Shown here one piece after another: positions 24,566 to 31,706 of a stretch of 64,000 bases of DNA (positions within the stretch are counted from its first letter, which is position 1; each line of letters starts with the position of its first letter). The stretch covers positions 2,073,501 to 2,137,500 of the forward strand of contig NZ_CP087715.1 in NCBI RefSeq assembly GCF_020991125.1. Reading direction: 5' to 3'. The notes under the pieces were generated by a model that saw nothing but the letters and a program-made list of their open reading frames with translations, did not search any database and was not told the DNA's origin. A program made the position numbers and the translations under genes. The DNA is from Microbulbifer celer. Its GTDB lineage: Bacteria > Pseudomonadota > Gammaproteobacteria > Pseudomonadales > Cellvibrionaceae.

Positions 24566-25933
24566 TCACAATTTAGATTTGAACTCTGCGGTAAAGTGTC
24601 TTAGGTGCTCGGGCGACCACGTTATTTCATACCCTTTATAGGTTTCCACATTTTCCAAGACTTCACCGAAGGTTCTGACAACAAAATCAAGGTGTGCCTG
24701 GGTATAGGTACGTCTAGGCAGCGCCAGACGAACAAGTTCCAGGGGAGGTCTTACAATTTTCTGTAAGGCTTCATCGAAGTGGGCGAATGCGACGGATCCA
24801 AGCTCTACAGACCTGATTCCTCCGGCTAAATATAATGCTGATGACAGAGTGATTCCCGGGAAGTCTTCCACTGGTATGTGGGGAAACATGGCTGCCGAAT
24901 CAACGTATACAGCGTGTCCGCCGAATGGCTGCAACACCGGAACGCCAATTTCACGCAACCCTTCTCCCAGGTAGGCTGTTTGACTGGTGCGATACTCCAG
25001 GTAGTCTTCCTCAATTCCTTCTTTCAGGCCTACCGCCATTGCATCCAAGTCCCTGCCGGACAATCCACCATAAGTTGGAAACCCTTCGCGAAGGACTGCA
25101 ATATTCTTAATCTTAGTGAAGAGCTCACTATCGTTTACTGCAAGAAACCCTCCAATATTCACTAGGCCATCTTTCTTACCGCTCATCGTGATTCCATCGC
25201 AACATGAAAACACTTCTTTAGATATTTCTTCTACGGTTTGACTTTGGTAGCGTTCATCATGCTTCTTGATAAAATAGGAATTCTCTGCATATCTGCAGGC
25301 ATCTATGAAAAATGGAATTTCATTGCTTCGGTATATTTCACTGGCGCCTCGAATATTATCCAGGGACACCGGTAAACCTCCTGCGCCATTGTTCGTTATT
25401 GTCAGCATTCCATACGGAATATTATATGCGCCGACATCATTGATGAATCTGCTTAGCTTTTCCAGATCGATATTGCCACCGAAGGGGGAGCTCGTCGATT
25501 TACGTGCTTCTGGAAGGTTGACGGGGTTGCCGCCGCACGCACGTATATTTGCTTCCGTAGTGTCGAAATGTGTGTTCGATGGAATATAGTGTCCGGGTTC
25601 TACCAGTACTTCATTAAGAATATGCTCCGCTGCCCTGCCTTGATGTGTAGGTACGAAGTACTGGAACTGGAAAATTTCGTCGACAACTTTTTTCAAGCGA
25701 AAGAATGAAGTAGCTCCGGCATAGCTTTCATCTCCCATCATTATCGCTGACCACTGGTCAGCGCTCATCGCTCCGGTTCCGGAATCTGTAAGAAGATCAA
25801 TGTATACGTCTTCAGATGCAATTTTAAAAACATTGTATTTTGCATTAGTCAGTATATTCTCTCTCTCGGAGGCGGATTTTCGCTGTATTTTTTGTATTGT
25901 TTTAATTTTGAAAGGCTCTATTGGGTATTTCAT
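24566..25933 (-). CDS. Tryptophanase-like PLP-dependent beta-eliminating lyase
   Basis: 455-residue fold-type I PLP enzyme of the tryptophanase/tyrosine phenol-lyase family. IDLLTDSGTGAMS, PTHQGRAAEH, the PLP lysine Lys254 in SGKKDGLVNIGG, and EGFPTYGGLSGRD are present. Key positions favour tryptophanase over tyrosine phenol-lyase: Asp in HFDTTEA (as TnaA Asp137), His446 in LRHFTAEF (as TnaA His463), and VELGS where TPL has an Arg. Indole, pyruvate and ammonia would be the products if the activity is tryptophanase. The start at 25933 has GGAGAG upstream. It is AT-rich, last of a tight four-gene run, and no tnaB-like permease is seen. Confidence 0.88.
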   Translation of the reverse strand: MKYPIEPFKIKTIQKIQRKSASERENILTNAKYNVFKIASEDVYIDLLTDSGTGAMSADQWSAIMMGDESYAGATSFFRLKKVVDEIFQFQYFVPTHQGRAAEHILNEVLVEPGHYIPSNTHFDTTEANIRACGGNPVNLPEARKSTSSPFGGNIDLEKLSRFINDVGAYNIPYGMLTITNNGAGGLPVSLDNIRGASEIYRSNEIPFFIDACRYAENSYFIKKHDERYQSQTVEEISKEVFSCCDGITMSGKKDGLVNIGGFLAVNDSELFTKIKNIAVLREGFPTYGGLSGRDLDAMAVGLKEGIEEDYLEYRTSQTAYLGEGLREIGVPVLQPFGGHAVYVDSAAMFPHIPVEDFPGITLSSALYLAGGIRSVELGSVAFAHFDEALQKIVRPPLELVRLALPRRTYTQAHLDFVVRTFGEVLENVETYKGYEITWSPEHLRHFTAEFKSKL

Positions 25934-25953
25934 GATTACTCTCCATATGGTTT

Positions 25954-26169
25954 TCAAATATTTCTGAACCCGGGGTTCTGTCCTAAATCCTGTTTAGGAT
26001 CTACTGACATTTCAATCAGAATGCTTCCAAAGTCAGTTCCTGAAATCTTTTCATGGAACCTTTCAGGTAAAGTTTCAGTAATAATTTTACATAGACCGTG
26101 CTCAACTATTACGCATCGTCCATCATTTAAAACAAAAACGTTAATACCAAAACCCTTCACTTCTGCCAT
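25954..26169 (-). CDS. Small unrecognised protein upstream of the tryptophanase-like gene
   Basis: 71 residues from ATG at 26169 (MAEVKGFGINVFVLNDG), ending DLGQNPGFRNI. A GTG at 26220 would add 17 residues; neither start has an ideal ribosome site (GGGAG is only 2 nt from the ATG). It contains a VIVEHGLCKIITETL segment and looks like a small alpha/beta domain. I do not recognise it. It lies 20 bp before the lyase start and is AT-rich like its neighbours, so it is probably co-transcribed. Confidence 0.55.
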   Translation of the reverse strand: MAEVKGFGINVFVLNDGRCVIVEHGLCKIITETLPERFHEKISGTDFGSILIEMSVDPKQDLGQNPGFRNI

Positions 26170-26245
26170 ACTCCCGGAGAACAAGAGAAAACAGCCATCC
26201 CCAGTGAAGACAAAAACCACTTATCGGGGCTAGGAATTTTGGCAT
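26141..26245 (-). CDS. Possible Trp-rich leader-like peptide (speculative)
   Basis: 34 codons from an ATG at 26245 that directly follows the TAG of the preceding gene (TAGATG). The peptide has three Trp and two Tyr, with the segments HWGWLFSLV and EGFWY at its very end. It overlaps the 71-residue gene in another frame. Trp-containing leader peptides control tryptophanase operons elsewhere (TnaC), but it lacks the TnaC motif. It may be chance. Confidence 0.18.
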   Translation of the reverse strand: MPKFLAPISGFCLHWGWLFSLVLREYGRSEGFWY

Positions 26246-26887
26246 CTACTGCACTACCACCCCCATTGCAGAACCACGATAGAATGAGCAAAAAGGGCAG
26301 TTATCATTTGGTCGTTGCGTGACATACTGTCGATCTTTGTAAGACATGCAAATATCATCAAAACCTAGACTATCCTCTCGCCAAAGGTTGTCTATTTCGT
26401 TATAGAAATTATCCAGGTTAACGAAACCAGAATTCACAGGACTCTTTCTGTGAGGTTTGTTCAGGTTCCCAAATTGAGGGTAGCGTATTGTTCTGAGTTC
26501 GGATTTATCAAGGGAATCTATTAGCTTTAAAGCGTTGATTCTGATACATCCCGATATCAATCGGTAGCGCCCTGAGAACCTGCGATCGCGACTTCCATTA
26601 GCAGGTCCATAGCCTTGTGTGTTACTGCTAAATACCCAAGCATTATCGAAAGAAAGGGAGGGGCAATCCAGTCGTTTATTCGTAAAAATCATTTCCCAGT
26701 GCGATAAGACAGCATTTTCCATTTTCGGGAGAATGAAGTAGGGAAAGAGCTTTTTCACTACCACCAAATGAGACATAACCATAACTGTACGGGTTGTCCC
26801 GGGAAACCGCGTTTGCACCGTTGATACGGTATATGGCTGTAGCTCGGAGAAGGCTGCAAAGCTCTTGTACAATTTCTCAAGCGTCAT
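26246..26887 (-). CDS. Unrecognised 213-residue protein with C-terminal CxxC
   Basis: 213 residues from ATG at 26887 (MTLEKLYKSFAAFSEL). AGGAGG lies 12 nt upstream, slightly far but the only strong site; a GTG at 26908 would place that AGGAGG inside the gene. The sequence has a hydrophobic patch (VMVMSHLVVVKKLFPYFIL), an Arg-rich middle (NGSRDRRFSGRYRLISG) and ends with CPFCSFYRGSAMGVVVQ. I do not recognise the family. AT-rich, 33 bp after the small peptide gene and 25-77 bp before the next gene, so it is a likely operon member. Confidence 0.65.
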   Translation of the reverse strand: MTLEKLYKSFAAFSELQPYTVSTVQTRFPGTTRTVMVMSHLVVVKKLFPYFILPKMENAVLSHWEMIFTNKRLDCPSLSFDNAWVFSSNTQGYGPANGSRDRRFSGRYRLISGCIRINALKLIDSLDKSELRTIRYPQFGNLNKPHRKSPVNSGFVNLDNFYNEIDNLWREDSLGFDDICMSYKDRQYVTQRPNDNCPFCSFYRGSAMGVVVQ

Positions 26888-26920
26888 GGTAGCGGGAAAC
26901 CTCCTCACAAATAAGTAGCG

Positions 26921-27049
26921 TTACTCTCTTTCCCTGTAAGTTGGTAGTGTTTCAGAATCCCAGATATCGCTGCTCTTTATAAGCTCTTTTATTCCTACAC
27001 CTTTCAGGCTTCCCCCGTAGCTACAGCAGCCGGTTACATCAGCTTTCAT
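26921..27049 (-). CDS. Small Cys-containing peptide gene, copy A
   Basis: 42 codons, too short for routine calling. The product begins MKADVTGCCSYGG and continues SLKGVGIKELIKSSDIW before ending in a charged tail (TYRERE). Support comes from the second copy at 29919: MKxDVTxC, GxGIKxL, a Trp at residue 30 and LP at 35-36 are kept in both. DNA conservation extends through the start region (GATSAGAAAATGAA). It heads a four-gene AT-rich run ending in a tryptophanase-like lyase. It could be a precursor peptide, a leader, or the N-terminal remnant of a longer gene like copy B. Confidence 0.55.
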   Translation of the reverse strand: MKADVTGCCSYGGSLKGVGIKELIKSSDIWDSETLPTYRERE

Positions 27050-27312
27050 TTTCTCATCCTGTAATATATTTGTTTATGACTCTGATATGATTCTGCATTT
27101 TTTTAAAGTCTTCTATTCGTTTTTCATATAAAATTTTGCGACTTGCGTGTTTGGTTTGGATACTATATTTTTTTTGCCGGGAGAGTGAGAGGTTGTTGCG
27201 CCACGTGGAAATTATGGCGGTTCTTCTATTTGTCAGATCAGCTTTTGTGATTTATTTTTGTTTTCAGGTCGCAGAAATCGCCTACCAAAAATTGTAGATT
27301 TCCAGAAATTCG
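26943..27312 (-). repeat. Diverged duplication, copy A (small gene plus long upstream region)
   Basis: About 370 bp that aligns almost without gaps to 29813-30172. Shared landmarks on the plus strand are TTATTCCT, CGGTTACATCA, GTGTTTGGTTTGGAT, GTTGTTGCGCCACG, TGTGATTTATTTTTGT and GAAATCGCCTACC. It covers the 5' half of the small gene and about 270 bp upstream. The conservation of the upstream part suggests a promoter or regulatory region. Confidence 0.85.
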
Positions 27313-27351
27313 TGTGTCCGTAGGGCACATCGCTGTGCTTCTTTTCCCATC

Positions 27352-29313
27352 CTACAAAGAGAGTTCATTCAAGTCAGTCAGTACGCTTTCAATGGCAGAC
27401 GTCCGCCGCAATTCGAGCACACCGGCTGACTCCTCTGCAGGCGTCATCACCCGCAATGCCACCTCTCCGCCCTTGCGTCTCAAACCGTGTATTTCCAGAC
27501 CCTCGCGCCCGAAAACATAGGTCAGGGTGGCGTCGAGAATTTCTGAGGTAATCTCCTGTCCCGGTACCAGCAGCGGAACACCAGGTGGAAACGGCACGAT
27601 TTCGTCACAGGCCACGCGGCCGACTAATGCGGAAGCGCCCTCCCGTTTCAAGACCAGCTTTTCGCCGCGGGAAAAATAGGCCGTGCGTGGCAATACCCGG
27701 ATGTCACTCAGCGCCGGCAGCGGCCCCTCGCCGGCGGCGTCGGGACCGCGGCTGGCGGACAATTTCGCCAGCGCCTGCTTGAGGCGCAACACCTTGCTCT
27801 CGGTGGTGCCAATGGTCACCAGGAAAGACAGCGTGTTGTGGGTACTCTTCTCCACCTGAATACCGAATTCGATAAACAGCCGCTGCTGTGCCAGCGGCGC
27901 CGACAGGCCGGCGCAACCGACATCGACGGTGACCTTGGTCGGATCCAGCTGAATGCCGTCATCGGCCAGTTCCGCACTACACAGGTCTTCCGCGTCGAGA
28001 CAACGGAACGGCGTGGCATCGCGTACGAAGTCGCGGATATCGGCGGCGTATGCCAGGGTACGCTCGAGGACTTCATAACCCTCGATACTCATCTGTTTGC
28101 GCGCCACATCCAGGCTCGCGATCATGCCGTACTGCGGGCTGGTGGAGGTATGCATATTGATATCCTGCCGAAAGCCCGCCGCATCGAAATCTTTTACCCC
28201 GGTACCCACATGGATCATGCTGGCCTGGGAGAAGGCCGACAGCATCTTGTGAGTCGACTGGGTGACGAAATCCGCACCACACTCCAGCGCCGTGGGCCGC
28301 AGGTGCGGGTGAAAACGCCCGTGTGCATACCAGGCTTCGTCGATCAGCACGTAGAGGCCGCAGCTGTGAGCGTTGTCGATAATCGGTTTCAAATCGTAGC
28401 GCAGGCCGTCGTAGGTGCAGGAGGTGAGCACCAGCATACGCGCGTTCGGGTTGCTGTCGATAGCCGCGAAAATAGCGGCTTTGGCAACCGGGCCGTAGAC
28501 GCCATAGTGCTGGTTGACCGAAGACTCCAGATACACCGGCACAGCACTGGTCATGATCACCGCGTGGTGAACGGACTTGTGGCAGTTGCGATCCACGATC
28601 ACGCGCTCGCCCTGGCGCAGCATATGCTGCAACACAATCTTGTTGGAGGTGGAGGTGCCGTTGGTAATGAAATAGCTGTGCGCGGCGCCGAAAGTCCTGG
28701 CTGCCAGCTGTTGTGACTGGCGAATGACACTGATCGGATCCATCAGCGAATCGAGCATTTTGACACTGACGGAGAGGTCGGCAGTGAAAATATGCTCGCC
28801 CATAAAACGGTAGAAATCCGACAGCCAGGGACTGTCTCTGAGGCTGTCGCCGCTGGAATGCCCCGGCGTGTGCCAGGAGTCCCGCGCCGCGTAGGCATAT
28901 TCCTTCAGTGCGTCGGCGAAAGGCGTGGCGGTTCGCTCCAGCAGTATGCGCTGCAGGGTGCGGTAGACGATGCCGTAGTTAGGCTCCGCCCGCGACAGGA
29001 TGCTGTCGAAAACCTGGTCGCTCGCCGGCGCTTTGCCGGTCGTCAACAGCACGCTGTCGATTTCCGCGCGCCGTTCTTTCAGGCGGTGGTAGCACTCCGC
29101 CATCTGCGCCGATTCCAGGCTGCCCTCATCCAGAACCACAATCTGTGTGGATCCCCGCCGCAGGAATTCGTCCAACCCCGTACTGTCGGTCTGGAAAAAA
29201 CCCAACCGCAGCGGAGAGTCGCGATCGCTGTTGAGCGCCTGTGTCAGTTGTTCAACCCAGCGCGCGCCGAAGCCGGCGTCGTCTGTGACCAGTACAATGT
29301 CGCAGTTTCTCAT
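27352..29313 (-). CDS. Orn/Lys/Arg decarboxylase (PLP-dependent, class III)
   Basis: 653-residue decarboxylase. The N-terminal wing/receiver-like domain (1 to about 125) precedes the fold-type I core. SWHTPGHSSGDSL (146-158), DEAWYAHGRFHP (325-336) and the PLP lysine Lys356 in TQSTHKMLSAFSQAS are all present, followed by the C-terminal domain. The substrate among ornithine, lysine and arginine cannot be read by eye. The start at 29313 has TAGGAG upstream. GC-rich like the core genome, unlike the AT-rich segments on both sides. The antiporter stump 11 bp upstream suggests an original antiporter-decarboxylase operon. Confidence 0.92.
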   Translation of the reverse strand: MRNCDIVLVTDDAGFGARWVEQLTQALNSDRDSPLRLGFFQTDSTGLDEFLRRGSTQIVVLDEGSLESAQMAECYHRLKERRAEIDSVLLTTGKAPASDQVFDSILSRAEPNYGIVYRTLQRILLERTATPFADALKEYAYAARDSWHTPGHSSGDSLRDSPWLSDFYRFMGEHIFTADLSVSVKMLDSLMDPISVIRQSQQLAARTFGAAHSYFITNGTSTSNKIVLQHMLRQGERVIVDRNCHKSVHHAVIMTSAVPVYLESSVNQHYGVYGPVAKAAIFAAIDSNPNARMLVLTSCTYDGLRYDLKPIIDNAHSCGLYVLIDEAWYAHGRFHPHLRPTALECGADFVTQSTHKMLSAFSQASMIHVGTGVKDFDAAGFRQDINMHTSTSPQYGMIASLDVARKQMSIEGYEVLERTLAYAADIRDFVRDATPFRCLDAEDLCSAELADDGIQLDPTKVTVDVGCAGLSAPLAQQRLFIEFGIQVEKSTHNTLSFLVTIGTTESKVLRLKQALAKLSASRGPDAAGEGPLPALSDIRVLPRTAYFSRGEKLVLKREGASALVGRVACDEIVPFPPGVPLLVPGQEITSEILDATLTYVFGREGLEIHGLRRKGGEVALRVMTPAEESAGVLELRRTSAIESVLTDLNELSL

Positions 29314-29324
29314 GCGGCACACTC

Positions 29325-29523
29325 CTACAAAATGGTCAGGCCCAGCACTACGAAGCCGACCGCGCTGATGGCACCAGCTATCAGTGCGCAGGGCAGCTGG
29401 GTGCGCACGTGGTCGATATGTTCGATACCGGCGACCAGCGACGAGACGATGGTGGTATCGGAAATGGGTGAGGCGTGATCGCCGAAGATGCCACCGGACA
29501 GCACCGCTGCCACAAACAGCGTC
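29325..29523 (-). pseudogene. C-terminal stump of an NhaC-type Na+/H+ antiporter
   Basis: Residues ending ...GFVVLGLTIL in frame to a stop 11 bp before the decarboxylase. The fragment contains AAVLSGGIFGDHASPISDTT, the signature of the NhaC antiporter family, and two further hydrophobic segments. Everything upstream (most of the roughly 450-residue protein) is missing. GC-rich antiporter sequence changes abruptly to AT-rich DNA at about 29524, immediately after the TAG that ends the neighbouring small gene. This is a deletion or insertion breakpoint. Confidence 0.82.
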
Positions 29524-29527
29524 GGTT

Positions 29528-29919
29528 CTAGGCAAGAATAATTGTGGTTTTTTCAGTGACTCCAGAATAGAAAGCGATAAACTCAACGGTGACGTGGCTG
29601 GAATCATGTCCGCCATGCCATTTATCGACCGCTTCTATTGCGGCTTTTCCGGCGTTAATGACAAATTTATTGCCCTTTTCCGACATGACGATAATCTCGC
29701 CTCTGAGCATGCGCAACAGCTTATGATGGGGTACTTGTGCGAAGGGATCTTCCCCTCTGACTGTGCAATGATTCTGTAAATAGTTATTTCCGGCATTCCG
29801 GGAGTATGCGACGGTAGTGCTTTAAAACCCCAGTTTTCTCTGCTTTCCATAAGCTGTTTTATTCCTGCACCTTCCAGGTCTTCCCCACAATTGAAGCAAT
29901 CGGTTACATCATTCTTCAT
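29528..29919 (-). pseudogene. Small Cys-containing gene, copy B (frameshifted, longer than copy A)
   Basis: Starts MKNDVTDCFNCGEDLEGAG, a paralogue of copy A, and reads on through RENWGFKALPSHTPG and RIIAQSEG. A one-base change in the GGGG run at 29752-29755 would join this frame to GEDPFAQVPHHKLLRML and a domain ending EKTTIILA, giving about 130 residues. As it stands the first frame gives a 94-residue product with a different tail. The CFNC pair could be half of a metal site. Family unknown. It is AT-rich and abuts the antiporter stump. Confidence 0.55.
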
Positions 29920-30172
29920 TTTCTGATCCTGAAGTATATTTGTTTATTATTCTGTTTTTTAATGGTCTTTTATTCATATATTTTTGTATAAACTTTATCG
30001 ATTTTCGTGTTTGGTTTGGATGCTATGTTTTTTTGGGATCGGAGGGTAGGGGTTGTTGCGCCACGCGGTAATTATGGCGGCTCTTCTATTTGTTGGATCA
30101 GTTTTTGTGATTTATTTTTGTCTTCAGATTGAAGAAATCGCCTACCGGAAATTGTGGGTTTCCAGAAGCTCG
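29813..30172 (-). repeat. Diverged duplication, copy B
   Basis: Aligns to 26943-27312 at an offset of 2860-2870 bp, with scattered substitutions and a few short indels. It includes the start of the copy B gene and about 250 bp upstream. In this copy a 76-codon open frame (30072-30302) crosses the conserved upstream part; in copy A the matching frame is cut short by TGA. Confidence 0.85.
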
Positions 30173-30238
30173 CGAATCCAACAGCAATAACAGAAAATAG
30201 ACAAACCTCTGTTTTACAAAGAATTATCTCAGTCTTGG

Positions 30239-30266
30239 GGCTGTCGCCTGCCGGGCGGCGACAGCC
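30239..30266. other. Strong hairpin downstream of the frameshifted DUF1254 gene
   Basis: GGCTGTCGCC (30239-30248) pairs with GGCGACAGCC (30257-30266) over an 8-nt loop. It lies 33 bp past the stop at 30299. No T run follows on either strand, so it may slow or protect the transcript end rather than act as a standard terminator. Confidence 0.4.
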
Positions 30267-30298
30267 AGCCTCAATTACTGTATAGCGGAAGATCAAGC

Positions 30299-31691
30299 TC
30301 AATTGTTACGCTTTACCTGTGGCGGCGCCCAGGATCCGTCCAGCACTTCTAGTGCTGGCCAGTAGAGCCGCATCATCAGGGAGAAATTACCGTCTGCAGG
30401 TGTCGGAAGCCAGTTGGATTCCTTGCCCGCACCGGGCGATTCGCGCTGAATGTACAAGTCCAGTGAACCGTCCGGGTTGAATGTGAGCTTGTCACGATCG
30501 CCGATCGCGTAGCGGTCGATGGGGTTGTCTGCGAACAGCTGGCGGTCGTTGTACATGGTCAGGGACCAGAAAGCGCGCGCCGGTGGCATTTCGTCTTTGT
30601 CGAAGTGCATGACGTAGCGTCGGTCGCTGCGCAGCGGCTCACCATCTGCATCCACGAAGGCCGTGGGATAGACGGCATCGTCCGGAACATTAGCGCCAAG
30701 CCCGCCGAAAGCGACCGCGGCCCGGCGCAGATAGTTGGTGCCGTAATTGCCCATGCCACTGAGATTCATGCTCCAGCCGTTAATCAATGTCGCGGATTTT
30801 TTCCAGGCATCCATGATGTGTGGTAGCGCCGCCTCCCGCGCTGACTCGAGTGACTGCCGGACAGTTTTCGACTGAGCTTCTAAAGAGAAGCTGCTACCCG
30901 GGACAATGCCGATGCGTTTCATACGGTCAAGAATCGGGTAGTCGTGGGCATGGGGCGGATTTTTTTTCGCCAGTTCGACGAACAGTGAAAAGAATTCCGC
31001 TGCTCCCATCTTTGCCACCTGGTCAACCGGTGGGCTCATATCCTGTTTTTGGGTCGACACGGCCTTTGGGCGCCGTATAGGACTTGCCGTAGGCGCTCAG
31101 CGGAACCGCCTTGAGTCCCTGTTGAAATTTATGCACGGCCTCGTAATCAGCCTTGCCATTGGTCTGCACTCGGCCTCCCAGCCAACCAGTGGTGGTGGGG
31201 CTATCGTAGCGGGTCACCCCCTCCGGCAATTCACCTTGCCAGCCGGGCCCCACAATAGCAAAAGTCTGCGCAGCGGTGCCGGTGGTGCGCTTACCGGGCA
31301 CAGTGAACACATCGGTCCATTCATCGAGAAACGGCAGCAGGTAGTAGCGGCCGCCCGAGTCCGGCACTGTCACGATCAGAGGCTCGTCCGACACATCGAA
31401 TTGCATCGAGCTGTAGAGTGTGTCTGCATTGGGGCTGGCGATGATGTCCATGCTGGCATCGGGAAAGCTCTTCGCATGAGCGATCTGGTTGATCGGAGCG
31501 AGGGGAAACTGCGGCTCCTCGACATTGGTCGATACCTCTCTGCTCACATGCATCAACACCAGTGGATAGGCATAGATGTAGGCATCCCGCGCAATTTCGC
31601 GCGTCTCCTGAGCGGAAACCGTCTCCGCGCTGTGGGCCGCGGGTAGCAGCAGTAGAGACAGAAAAAACGTTGTAACACGCAAAGTACTCAT
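30299..31691 (-). pseudogene. DUF1254/DUF1214 protein gene with a frameshift
   Basis: Two overlapping frames together make one DUF1254 plus DUF1214 protein of about 460 residues, like the neighbour at 31707. The first (31691-31023) has a signal peptide (LRVTTFFLSLLLLPAAHSA) and DUF1254 with RDAYIYAYPLVLMHVSRE. The second (to 30299) has DUF1214 with AFWSLTMYNDRQLF and ESNWLPTPADG. Removing one A from the five-A run at 31046-31050 fuses them as VDPKQDMSPPVDQVAKMG, matching the paralogue's spacing. It is either a real inactivating indel or an assembly error. Confidence 0.85.
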
Positions 31692-31706
31692 CGCTGGTGA
31701 TACTCC

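Noticed and set aside
26921..27049. Reading the small peptide as a TnaC leader
   Set aside because: It has one Trp and one Pro at conserved positions, but the W-to-P distance and the rest do not match TnaC, and two genes lie between it and the lyase.
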